From Gliomastix tumulicola (Eukaryota; Ascomycota; Sordariomycetes; Hypocreales; Bionectriaceae), in NCBI GenBank assembly GCA_001599755.1, contig BCHX01000008.1, forward strand, positions 1,736,001 to 1,800,000: DNA of 64,000 bases, in the 5' to 3' direction. Numbering within the stretch: the stretch's first letter is position 1; each line of letters opens with the position of its first letter. A program made the translations under genes and the position numbers. Below, piece after piece: positions 1-10,041 of the stretch. The notes under the pieces are model-generated. The model was not told where the DNA came from. It searched no databases and saw only the letters and a list, made by a program, of their open reading frames with translations.

Positions 1-1035
1 GGACCCGTACTTCGTCACCTTCGAGGCTGCTACCAAGGAGCTGGAGCACCTCCTCACCGGACCTATGGAGAAGGTCAACCGCCGAACCCTTAGCCATCTA
101 TCTGCCCTGGCCGCCGACCTTTGTGAGCTTGGATCACGATACAATGCTTTTGCTCTATCAGAGCAAGCGCCATCTCTGGGTCCTGCTATCGAGCGCATCG
201 GCCAGGCTGCCGACTTGTCGTATATCGCTACCGAGGAGCTGTCTGGTTCTCTTGGCGCTAGTTTCGCCGAGCCTATGCGGGAAAGTGCCCAGTTTGCTGG
301 GGTGGTCCGAAGCGTTCTACGCTACAGGGTGCTCAAGCGGGTGCAGCAAGAGTTGACAAGCGAGGACCTGAACAAGAAGAAGACACTGCTTGACCAGTTG
401 GAGCGGACTGAAGCCGAAGCACGGCGAATCGAACAGTACCTGTCAACGAGCCAACAATTGCCGCCGGCTCCCAAACGATCAACCAGCCTCATGGAGCGCC
501 CGAGCCAGTACCGGCGGGAGCAAGAAGACACAGAATCCATCGATTCGGACTTCGCCCATAACCATGGCGAATCCGCACCGTCGGCTAGCCAAGGTCTTCC
601 GGAGAGGAGTTCCAGCGTGGGCCATAGGAAGCTCTCAAGCGCCAACTCCATCACGAACAAGATCTTTGGCCCGATTCGTCATGCTGTGCAGGGTGTAGTC
701 GACGTCGACCCTGAGCGCACGAGACGTGATACTATCGGCAAGACAAGGGAATCTATCGGACAGCTAGAGCAGGCTCAGGTGGCTTCAGAGAAGGATGTAA
801 GAGAAGCAACAGCGAGCACTCTCAAGGATCTGAAGAGATTTCAGGAGGACAAGGAAGACGATTTGCGGCGCTATATGGTAAGTGCTCTTATACCTGTGGT
901 TGCACACAATGAAGACAGATGCTAACATTGATTCCACAGTTGGCCTACGCAAAGAGCCAGATTGAGTGGGCAAGGAAGAGTAAGCAGCAATGGGAGGAGG
1001 CTCGGGCGGAAGTCGAAAAGATAGACGAGAACTGA
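1..1035 (+). CDS. SNX41: Sorting nexin SNX41/ATG20-type, 3' part only
   Basis: The gene enters from the left edge, so the PX domain and start are missing. Exons are 1-877 and 940-1035; the 62-nt intron starts GTAAGT, has a GCTAAC branch point and ends CAG. The visible part, about 320 residues, is a helical BAR-like region: an early part rich in Leu and Ala, a Ser/Arg-rich insert (about residues 140-215 of the visible part) and a charged C-terminal coiled coil ending in AEVEKIDEN. Fungal Snx41/Atg20 proteins bind PI3P and act in endosomal recycling and selective autophagy; the interrupted BAR region and C-terminal helix match that family from memory. Snx41 and Atg20 are hard to tell apart without the N-terminus. 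Confidence 0.72.
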
Positions 1036-1564
1036 GCTATGTGATACGGACTACTTGGGCTTTTTAATGTTGGCGAGAAAAGGAGTTGCGGTGTTAGAGG
1101 CATCAACCAAGTGAAGTTTTTGGTCTTAAGCAGGTCTCGCCGAGCGCGCAATTTCTCACTAATAATTGGTATGCGAGTTGTGCTTGTGTGACATGTCAAT
1201 CAAGACAAGCGGCAGACAGGAGAATAGAAAAGAAATGCAGAGAACATGCTCCCGCTTGAATGTTGTTGCAGCGAATGTGAACGCACAGCTACACCCCTAA
1301 CTGCACCCATAAACACCTGGATACCCAGGATGATGGAATACAGGGCAATTAAGATATGTAGGGCCAGTCAGTTCTCAATACCTTACCTACTACTAGTAGT
1401 AGGCAATGGCAACAGAGAGGACAGAGGGAGACATGGTGGAGGTGGGTCACCAGAACCAGTAGTTTCACGTCCAGCCTTGTGCAGCACAATTGTATTGTTT
1501 CTTCTTCCCTTCTCCATCCTGCTTCACCACCGCCCGCCGTCGCTAGTGCGCGTCCATCCCAACC
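1036..1564. other. Intergenic, SNX41 3' end to CEG1 promoter
   Basis: 529 bp between two plus-strand genes. It should hold the SNX41 3' UTR and the CEG1 promoter. A pyrimidine-rich tract (about 1497-1530) precedes the CEG1 start, as is common in fungal leaders. Short open frames here lack coding character. Confidence 0.6.
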
Positions 1565-2773
1565 ATGTCGCAGATCACGTCCCTGTCGGAGCCTGGCGTC
1601 AAGGCGGTCGGGGACGTCCTGAGGACGATGCGCGCCGAGGTCGCTGATCTGCTGGGTAGGAACCAGACGAGCTTCCCCGGCGCGCAGCCCGTCAGCTTTG
1701 CGAGGACGCACCTCGACGAATTGACCAAGGCAGAGTAAGTCCCTGGTGATTAGGAAATAGATAGAAGGGGGGACTAGACTGACTCTATTCCTAGCTACTA
1801 CGTGTGCGAAAAGTCAGACGGCGTCCGCTACCTCCTCTACTCGACCTCGGACGACCAGGACCACGAGGCGCACTACCTCATCGACCGCAAGAACGACTAC
1901 TGGTACATCTCGCAGAGCCAGCTGCACATCCCGACGCCCACGGACGAGCAGGGCTTCCACACCAACACGATTACGGACGGCGAGCTGGTCTGGGACGTGC
2001 TCGAAAGCGGCGAGCGCGAGCCGCGCTTCCTAATCTTCGACTGCCTCGTCAACGACGGCGTGAATCTCATGGACAAGACGCTCGACAAGCGGCTGGGCCA
2101 GGTCAAGGCCAACATCTTCGACCCCTACAACACGCTGTTCAAGAAGTACCCGGAGGAGCGGCGGTACCAGGCCTTCTTCCTCGAGATGAAGCCCTTCCAG
2201 CTGGCGTACGGCATCGAGATGATGTTCAAGGAGATCCTGCCCAAGCTCAAGCACGGCAACGACGGGCTCATCTTCACGTGCCGCAACACGCCCTACAAGC
2301 ACGGCACCGACCCGCACATCCTCAAGTGGAAGCCCCCCGAGGAGAACACCATGGACTGCCGCCTGCGCCTCTTCTTCCCGACGGTCGCGCCCGACGAGGA
2401 CGAGCGTGCCGAGGGCGTCACGGAGCCCTTTGTCGACTACGACAGCGTCCCGCGCGCCGAGCTCTGGATCTTCACCGGCGACAGCGGGCCCGACAAGTAC
2501 GAGTACTTCGACGCCGTGCTCATCGCCGAGGACGAGTGGGAGGTGCTCAAGGGGCTGGGCGACCCGCTCCACGACCGCATCGTCGAGTGCAACCAGGACG
2601 AGCACGGCCGGTGGCGCATCATGCGCTTCAGGGACGACAAGCTCGAGGCCAATCACAAGTCGACCGTGCTCAGCGTGCTCGACAGCATCAACGACCGTAT
2701 CTCGTATGCGGATCTCGTCAAGGCGGCGCCCAGGATCAGGGATAGCTGGAAGGCGCGTGCTGCGAGGAAATGA
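1565..2773 (+). CDS. CEG1: mRNA capping enzyme, GTP:RNA guanylyltransferase subunit
   Basis: Exons 1565-1734 and 1795-2773 join to 382 codons. The enzyme transfers GMP from GTP to the 5' diphosphate end of nascent RNA polymerase II transcripts through a covalent lysyl-GMP intermediate, in the nucleus. The motif EKSDGVRYLLY just after the splice junction is nucleotidyltransferase motif I (KxDG) with the catalytic Lys, about residue 62. Downstream are DGELVWDV (motif III), NDGLIFT (motif IV) and LKWKPP (motif V), then an OB-fold C-terminal region with WRIMRFRDDK. Length fits fungal Ceg1, which lacks the fused triphosphatase of animals. Exon 1 supplies the N-terminus with an ATG in good context (AACC before ATG). 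The intron begins GTAAGT and ends CTAG. Confidence 0.93.
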
Positions 2774-3427
2774 GCTGGAGCCTGGGGATCATCGTAATTT
2801 TTTATATTTTTTTTCAACTTGGCTATTATTATTGGTATCATTGGTGTTTGGGCGCGGGCTAGGAATTATCAGGACAGTACCCGGGATCAAGGATGCAAAT
2901 CAGAGAAAGACTTCAAAGGATTCACGCATGGGTTATTTTATTCAATTCGGACGGGTCAACCACAGCAAGGCGTCGGGTACTATTCTCGAAAGAAAGAAAA
3001 AAACAACAACATCGAATACTAAGGCATCTAGCGAGACACAATACAAGTAGCCTTCCCTTCCGTGAGTGTGCAGAGCTTTCATTTTCGTTCCCCCTGTCCT
3101 GACAAAAGTTATTACAAACAGAGGGCAGATTTCTGGTGTCATGACCATCCATATCCTAGCCGCGTCCTCTCTTTTCTCGCGCCGATCTGAAGCCGTGGCT
3201 GTCCAGATTTAAGGAGAGAAACTATCACCCGACGGAGAAAGTGAGAAAAAAAAATAATATCACTTCCTTCATACCTTGCCCTTCCCCCCCCCCTCCGTCA
3301 GATCTATCATCTAAATGTCCACTCAAAGAAAGAGAAAAAGCAGAAAATGAACAAACAGAAGACGATCTTCGGTTCTTGATGGCTCAAGACTTGATCATAA
3401 GTCTAGGCCAATGCCCCTCAAGCTCGC
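2774..3427. other. Convergent intergenic region
   Basis: 654 bp between the 3' ends of CEG1 and the minus-strand Thr/Ser-rich gene. It contains a T-rich tract just past the CEG1 stop, an A-rich stretch at 3241-3260 and a C run at 3285-3294. It looks like 3' UTR and terminator sequence; no gene is seen. Confidence 0.6.
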
Positions 3428-4929
3428 TTAGAGCAGACACATGATGACCGCGACAAGCATGACGGTGCAGGTCAGCTGGCCCGTGCCGTTGGTCGTCCAG
3501 CCGCGCGGCTCAGGCTTGTTAGACGCACTCGAGACGACGGCGGGCGTCGTCGGGCCAGGGACGGTGGTGACGGTGCCGGGCTCAAAGGTCGCGCTGGTGT
3601 TGGTAGGGAAGGGAGGGTCGATGATGACGGTGGCTGTGATGCTGTGGCTGCGTGTCTGGCCCTCGCCCTTGGCGTCCGAGGTGTAGACGGCGGACGAGCT
3701 CTCTTCGATGGGGGGCAGAGGGTAGTCCGTGAAGGTCTCGATCCGGGAGAACTCGACGGTGGTGACGGTCACCTGGCTGGTCGCGAATGACGTGACAGTG
3801 GTCGTGGGCAGAGGGTCCCAGAGGTCGGAGATGATGACTGTGATGACGGAGCTGGCACTGGTGGAGAGCGAGTAGCTGACATCTGTCTCGATGACGGTGC
3901 CTGGGTCGCCGGTGACGGTGGCATCAGGAGGTCCCTGGGTGACGGAAAAGCTGGTCTCGACATCGGTGACGGTCGCCGGGTTGCCGGAGACGGTGACATC
4001 GGGGAGACCGCTGGTGTAGGAGGTATCCGTCTGGACGTCGGTGACCGTGCTCGGCTCGCCAGAGATCGTGATGACGGTCGGGCCGGTCAGGTGAGTCCAG
4101 TCCTCGGTGACGGTGGATGGGTCACCGGTGACAGTGACAAAGCCGTCTCCAGAGGACTCGGGCAGCGGACTGACGGTCACAGTAACGACGGCGGTGTGAG
4201 TCTCAGTCACGACGGCGGGAGTGCACTCCGTTTCCTCGGGGGGACTGAGTGTGGGCAGGACAATTCGGCTGAAGCTGTACAGGGTGCTGAGCTCCGTCTG
4301 GGTCCTGGTGAAACATTCGCTGTCAGTATATCATTGGTCAATTCACCTCCCACTCAGAAGATCACACTCACGAGATCGGGATTCTGACACCCTCGTCTTC
4401 GTCAAAGGTGGCCGTCATCTCAGCATCGGGAACCAGATCCTTAGCATGGAGAACACCGGGCATCTGGAGGGCACGAGCAGCGAGCTGCTGGCCAGTCTCA
4501 GACTGCTGGGAGACGGCATCCTGGGTGGAGTGAAGGCTGTCTCGCTCCTGGTACGAGCGCTCTACAGGGACGGGACTCGGTTAGACAGCTGCAGTTACAC
4601 GGAAACCGTTTCACCTCGTGGAGAAGGGTGAGGCAGAGGGACAGGGAGGGAAACGCACCACAAACAGAGGCAACGAGGCCGATTCCAAAGATGGCACCGA
4701 TCATGATGACCGCAACGCCGATGTAGGTCAGAACCTGCTTCGGGGTGAAGTTGCGTCGAACGGCGTAGGGCTCGCGAGGATCACGGCCAGGATCGAGACT
4801 ATCGGCCTCGCCCGCCTTTATAGCGGAAAACTCGACGTCCTTCATTGATTGCGCCACTGATGAAGAGAGGGCACGGGTTAGCTGTCTGTACCGCGGAGGG
4901 AGGAATAGTATCTGCCAGAAGGACTCACT
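3428..4929 (-). CDS. Thr/Ser-rich membrane-anchored extracellular protein with internal repeats
   Basis: Minus-strand exons 4929 (one base), 4856-4659, 4561-4372 and 4319-3428 give 426 residues. The start ATG is assembled across the first intron (A at 4929, TG at 4856-4855), reading MAQSMKDVEF; an unspliced alternative is the ATG at 4845. After a polar N-terminus of about 40 residues comes one transmembrane segment, VLTYIGVAVIMIGAIFGIGL, then a short Gln/Glu linker and a long region made mostly of Thr, Val, Ser and Pro, typical of O-mannosylated wall or surface proteins. Four imperfect repeats built around TVTGDPSTV occur in it. The last 15 residues are hydrophobic and could be a GPI signal or a second anchor. 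No family was recognised. Inference: a type II surface or stress-sensor-like protein. Confidence 0.72.
3866..4141 (-). repeat. Four tandem protein repeats of about 22-26 residues
   Basis: Within the last exon of the Thr/Ser-rich gene, four consecutive units carry the core T[VI][TS]G[DEN]P.TVT or a close variant (VTVTGDPSTVT, ITISGEPSTVT, VTVSGNPATVT, ATVTGDPGTVI), each followed by an acidic, aromatic-ending stretch. The copies have diverged in DNA, so this is an old coding repeat, not a microsatellite. Confidence 0.75.
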
Positions 4930-6011
4930 TTCAAGGAACGGTGAAATGGCAGAGAAGGAATGTGTGTATATGTGCACAAGCGGTCAAGTTTGACGTGATT
5001 GGAAAGATTGTTGAACTGCGAGCAGTCGACGGTTAGTTACCAGCCAAGCGTGTCTCGGTCACAGTCTCGGGTCGTCGGGGCGAGAAGCAGAGGAAGAGAA
5101 GAGCGGCAGTAACGGTGAAGGCGGCACGAGGAGAGAAACACGGCGACTCTCCGATGTAGCACGAGAGAAGGAGGAGCAGAAGGGTGGTGAAAAGGGCGGA
5201 GAGGAGGAAGGGCAGGGCTCACGATACGTACGAGCAGTGAGTGCGATGCAGATGCAGTGACGAGCGGCGGCGACGATGAGAATGGCAGCGAGAGGGAGTG
5301 AAGGAAGAAGAACGAAGGTGATTGAGTGAGGGAGAAAGAACGAGAGTGAGGGCGGGCAAATCACGACGAGGTGTGAAAGAGCGTGTGCGAAATGCGCGGT
5401 GGGAGAAGGGCAGAAATGGGGGAGAGAAAAGCGGGAGAAGGAGGGGAGACGTGCAGCGGGAAGTAAACAAGCGGCTCGAGGATGGCTTCTGGTCTGTTGC
5501 ACGAATTTTCGAGGTGCAGGGCAAAAGAAACTGCTGAACTGCTGGAGGCTTCGGGTACCTGCAGCAGCTGTAGTGAATCACCGCCTGTGAGGGAGCCCGC
5601 TAATGATATTGATATCGTCCGATAGCGACGAGACGCGGAACCTCGTGAAAAGGAGCCTGTACCTACATTCGCAGATTGTTACTCGAGAATGGGATCGAGC
5701 TTCGTGCAGCTGCTTCGGATAAGAGGCGCCGTGGGAGTGCTGCTGGTGAGGTGAGTCGATGCGTGGTGGCAGTGAAGAGTAACGAGTGAAGAGGATCGAG
5801 AGTGTGAACGAGAGACGAGATGCAGTGGAGGAGACGAACAAAGGAGAATTGGTATGCATGTTGGAAAGGGGAAAGATCAGGTCTACCTTAAATAAACAGA
5901 TGACAACGACCTCATCTTCCCACAGGCGAGGCTTCCGCATTCACTCCTCCTTCACTTCCCGTTCACCCCAAGCTCACCACATCCTCATCCTCGCCCTCAC
6001 CCTCCTCTCAG
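4930..6011. other. Divergent promoter and leader region
   Basis: 1.08 kb between the minus-strand Thr/Ser-rich gene and the plus-strand small gene. It is strongly purine-rich on the plus strand at about 5090-5480 (so C/T-rich on the minus strand) and C/T-rich on the plus strand at 5940-6010, as expected of fungal leaders on each side. The minus-strand side must contain the 5' UTR exon that ends at 4929. No other coding exon was identified. Confidence 0.55.
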
Positions 6012-6182
6012 ATGGATCGTTACGTCAACTACCAGTATCAAACACACCCGGAAGGCCTCGTGACACCAACCACCCCCAGCGAAATTACCAAGGAGACAGC
6101 CGGAGACGGAACGGCTGCGGGCTTCCAGCCTCATCTGTCGCCTCTTTTTGCACGAATGGATGATCCCATGGTCGTACCTTGA
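6012..6182 (+). CDS. Small predicted protein, 56 residues
   Basis: An intact 57-codon frame begins MDRYVNYQYQTHPEG and ends RMDDPMVVP. The ATG directly follows a long C/T-rich tract ending CTCTCAG, so it may sit at the start of an exon after a leader intron. Composition is not random: Tyr-rich head, Pro/Thr middle, and a compact tail. It lies in an otherwise gene-free divergent region and its stop is 48 bp from the stop of the convergent Zn2Cys6 gene. No domain, signal peptide or membrane segment is visible and I do not recognise the family. It could instead be the open part of a longer spliced gene, though no good donor precedes the stop. Confidence 0.5.
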   Translation: MDRYVNYQYQTHPEGLVTPTTPSEITKETAGDGTAAGFQPHLSPLFARMDDPMVVP

Positions 6183-6230
6183 GTAACGGCATCTCGGGCC
6201 ATTTGACAGGCAGCCTTCCCACTGAGAGCA

Positions 6231-7981
6231 TCACGGTAACGGCTGCGGTATGGGTAGTCTCCCCTCCACGTTTCTGAACGCCACAAAGAGGCTCCGGAAC
6301 GCGGGAAAGTCGGCACGCAGCGCCTCCAGATGCACCCGCAGGTCCGGCTGCTCCAGCAGACTCTCGTAGACGATATTCACCAGCGTGAAGGTGACGATGG
6401 TGCATCGGCTCGCGGGCTCGGCCTTGAGGCTCTCGACGAGATAGCGCAGGGCCCTCGTCGCCTCGATGGCGGCCTGGCAGGGGTGCACGAACCCTCGCGG
6501 GAGAATGAGACGGCCGTTTGCGCGACGGGCCTCCCGTCTGATGTCTGCGAAGGCCTGTGGCGACAGGGGCCACTCTACTGCGCTCCCTCCTGGTGTGACG
6601 GGCGCGCCGAGTTTGGTCAGGTACAGGAGGAGGGCGTTGTAGGTGAAGATCTGGAGGGCCTGGGAGGGTGTCTGGAACCTGAGTCTCATCCGCAGCAGGT
6701 CTTCTAGTCCAATCACCATATCTGTGGAAGGCCAGTTGGTAGTGGGATCTTCTTGAATTGCATTCGGATTGGAACTGTCCCATGCATATCGCCATGCTAT
6801 GAGCGCGGCCCAAGCATCCCTGACGCGGGCTGATAGCTGGAGAGATCGCCCTTCTCCTTCACGGCTGGCATCTACAAGGAGGCCAGGGACTTCCACCAGA
6901 ATATCGACCAGCTCATCTTCGCGGGTCTTGGGCAAGTTTTCCCAAGGGATTGTCTTCCAACCGTGTCCGCTGACGAATGTGTGCTCATGCAGCCCAATAG
7001 CCTGGCAGGTCTACCCGTCACTCGTTAGTACAGCATCTTGATCGGCTTGGCATAGCTTAATCGGAGTATAAAAGGGGAGAAAACGATCTGGAAAATCATT
7101 ATTCCAACTATTGGAACGGGATTGAAGAAGATACTCACAAGTATCACTCTACATGACCGATACACCTCCATGAAGGGCTCCCTTTGGAAAGCCTCGGGAC
7201 CGCAGTAGTGCATTAGCTGTATGATACCTGTGTGATGGATATGACCCACGTCCAAGTCGACCGTAAACTTGATCGTCTTGCGTCAGCGGGACTGCTCTCC
7301 CTTGAAAGGAGCCTTGGTGGCGGGGACAATAACTCACAGTGTACATCCCGAGCATCACGATAGTCACTAGCAACATGGCACACTGCTCCTTCTGGGCCTG
7401 TGCTATCAGACTTCTCGTGTCTCTAAGAGTCTTCCCGAACAACTGCTTGCCCTTGGTCTGTAAGCTCCGCTCTCGGCGGTCATTGCCCATGAATCCAAAC
7501 GCCATGGCGAGCAGGGCTGTCTGGTTGTTGTTCTTCCGCTCCTCAGAGTCGCTTATCTGCGATATCCGGAACACGGGCTGCCAGAGAGGGGCCCACGCGT
7601 CCGAACCGAAGAAGTAAGAGAGTGCTATCTGGTCCTGGAACCCGATGAGACTTAGCTCCTGGGGTGGCTGCGGCCGCGGTCTGCTCGTGAACGTGGTAGT
7701 CCCACTGCTCGGACGCGGGAGCATTACCATTTGCGGGTTCCCCTGTCCGTCCTGGCTGACAGTCTGGTTCTGCATGCGAAGAGACGTGTCATACCCCCGG
7801 CACGTGTGACCGGATCGGATGCACCGCTGGCAAGTTGGCTTTGCTCGGTCTTGCTCGGTGATGGTCTTGTTAGCAGGGAGGTAGCGAGGTGGATTCATGC
7901 CGGTCCCATGCATAACCTACCACACTTGACTCTCCTCGCTCTGCATGTTAAACAATAGCCGCTCGTAGGTTGTCTGCCCAT
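6231..7981 (-). CDS. Zn(II)2Cys6 fungal transcription factor
   Basis: Minus-strand exons 7981-7921, 7849-7338, 7276-7139 and 7010-6231 join to 496 residues. The N-terminus carries a binuclear zinc cluster, Cys-X2-Cys-X6-Cys-X6-Cys-X2-Cys-X6-Cys, starting at Cys10; it is complete only when intron 1 (7920-7850) is removed, which supports the model although that acceptor is AAG. Intron 2 also ends AAG (an in-frame alternative exists a few bases downstream); intron 3 ends TAG. The rest is the helical middle region of fungal regulators, with a conserved-looking HYCGPEAF segment near residue 218. No nearby target is proven, but the gene shares a 606-bp divergent promoter with the MDR reductase, so it may regulate that gene and its neighbours. 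Confidence 0.85.
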
Positions 7982-8056
7982 TTTGATGATGCTATGGACC
8001 TTTTGAAATATGCATGTTTAAGCTTGATTCCTAGCCTCGACAGGCTGATGTCGCGT

Positions 8057-8063
8057 TTTTATA
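8057..8063 (-). promoter_or_regulatory. TATA-like box of the Zn2Cys6 gene
   Basis: TATAAAA on the minus strand, about 75 bp before the ATG at 7981. Confidence 0.45.
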
Positions 8064-8460
8064 TGAGGCACTGTAGATCACCATGTCTTGGCACGTCCAG
8101 CCCAACTTGATTATGTCAGTAACGCCTCGTCATCTCGATAAAATCTCGGTCGCAGGTGGGCTATAACTAGCTTCCTCGGCGCTTGTCTACCATCAGATCG
8201 CCTTGCTGATTCGAAATCCCAGCTGTGAGCTCTACTAGGAGGTTCCTTGCTGATAAATTGACCCCTGCACGCCTTTGCCTTGTCGTCGCTGACGGGGGAC
8301 TCTGTGGAGAGAGCCACACACTTGGAGGATGCGTCCGAAAGAGGCAAGTTTCGTCAAGGCACATACAATATGATGTGGAGACGACTGTTATTGGTCGATT
8401 CTATAGAGGATGATTGCATGTCTTGACAGCTGGTGGTTTGGCAGTTGCAGATGTCGTGGG

Positions 8461-8467
8461 TATAAAT
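8461..8467 (+). promoter_or_regulatory. TATA-like box of the MDR reductase gene
   Basis: TATAAAT in the context GGGTATAAATGCAG, 121 bp before the ATG at 8588. Confidence 0.5.
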
Positions 8468-8587
8468 GCAGATAGAAATCATGCGGCGTGAAAATTGGAA
8501 GTCTGTATTTCGTCTTGGTATTCTCGTTCTGTTTCCAAGATAAAACTTCGATCTCGATACCACAGTAAACGACTTACACGATTCAAA

Positions 8588-9789
8588 ATGGAGAATAAAG
8601 CGGTATGGCTGACAGGACCTGGTCGTCCTCCTACTGTTGGGACAGCCCTCGTTCCTGAGCCGTCGGAAAACGAACTGTTGATCAAGGTATGGCCTCGAAG
8701 CCTTCTTCTTCTTTTGGCTTCATCTCGCTGAAACACAGAGTAGGTCAAGGCTGTTGCCTGCCAACCAGGGGAGTGGAAGATCCAGGCTGGACTCATCCCC
8801 ATCTACTTGGACTACCCTGCCATCATCGGAGGTATGGCACGCATATTCTCTAATAGAGTCTGATTCCTGGCTAAGTCTCTTCAAGTGTCACTATCAGGCG
8901 AGGTCGAGAAGGTTGGCCCAGGCGTTACCCGTTTCCGCCCTGGTGATCGAGTCGCCTGCAATAGTACAGGCACTCTGCGCAACAACCCACGCTACGGCGC
9001 CTATCAACGATACTGCCTCGTCCCGCAATCACTCACCTCCAAGGTCTATCCCCTCGTCCAACACACGTATTACAAGTGCAATGTCTGACCGGCCGCTCAA
9101 CCAACCTTCAGATCCATGAGACACCATACGAACAGGCGGCAGCCACATCCACGGCCTATGGAGCCTTCAGCGCCCTCTTCATACACCTCGGCCTCGACCG
9201 CCTGAATCCCAACTCTCCCCCGATCGATAAAGGAGAGTGCGTGTTAATCTGGGGTATCTCGTCCTCCTTCGGCTCCGCCGCCAGCAGAATCGCCGCAAAG
9301 GCAGGCTACACCGTCATCGGCGTCGCCTCTGCCCAGCACGCCGACCTGGCAACCGAATCCGGCGCCGCCCACTTCGCAGACCGCAACGCAGACTCCGTCG
9401 TCGACGCCGTCGCCAGCCTCGGGCCCTTCAAAGCCGTCCTCGCCGCCGCGGACTCGGCCGAGGACCAGCTCAAGATCGGCGCCATCCTGCGGCGACAGGG
9501 CGGCGGACGCTTCCTCTCCACGATGGGCGTCCGCGCGGGCGTGGAGCTGCCGGCCGGTGTCGAGGGCTTCTTCCGGCAGTTCCTGGACGACTACCTCGAT
9601 GCGGGGAACAGCGAGTTTGCGGAATGGGTCTGGTGGGAGTGCTTCGAGGATGCCTTTGAGAAGGGGTGGCTGAAGCCTGTTCCGCTGAAGGTAGTAGGGG
9701 GACTGTCGCGGGTGACTCGTGCGTGGGATTCTCTGCAGAACGGCGAAGTCAGCGGGAAGAGGCTAATCATTCGACCTGATCTAGACTGA
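8588..9789 (+). CDS. Medium-chain (MDR) zinc-type alcohol dehydrogenase-like / enoyl reductase-like protein
   Basis: Exons 8588-8686, 8744-8831, 8898-9043 and 9112-9789 give 336 residues. It has the GroES-like N-terminal fold (GEVEKVGPGV, RFRPGDRV) and a Rossmann cofactor segment beginning VLIWGISSSFGSAA, then IAAKAGYTVIGVAS. The Cys/His pattern of catalytic-zinc alcohol dehydrogenases is missing, so it groups with NADPH-dependent quinone or enoyl reductases; the layout resembles the fungal proteins labelled ToxD-like or trans-enoyl reductase. The third intron has a weak GTCTAT donor but a good branch point and CAG acceptor, and the joined protein is continuous. Substrate unknown. A regulator lies upstream and a dehydrogenase downstream, convergent. 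Confidence 0.85.
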
Positions 9790-10041
9790 GGCGGTGGTTA
9801 ACTTGTTCAGAGCACTTACACGTGTGCTCATATCCCATATCAAGTGATAGTGTCATAGCCATAACAGATAATCCAAATTCATCATTGTACCTAGAGACGG
9901 TGCCCTTACAACAGGAATCCAACGTCTCTTGGGCTGTAGATATCACGATCAAGCAATAACTCACAAATGGCAAGCATAAGTAGTCAGTTGATCAACACCC
10001 GATAGCTTGGACCAGAATGACAGAACACAAGTTGGCTTCCA

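Larger units (their letters stand above)
7982..8587. promoter_or_regulatory. Divergent promoter, Zn2Cys6 regulator and MDR reductase
   Basis: 606 bp between two start codons facing outward. A TATA-like box points each way (see the two TATA entries). Short open frames inside lack coding character. A palindromic regulator site could not be assigned by eye. Confidence 0.65.

Noticed and set aside
1804..2745. Second plus-strand frame of 313 codons overlapping CEG1
   Set aside because: Arg/Pro/Gly-rich out-of-frame translation of a GC3-rich gene; the overlapping frame holds all capping-enzyme motifs.
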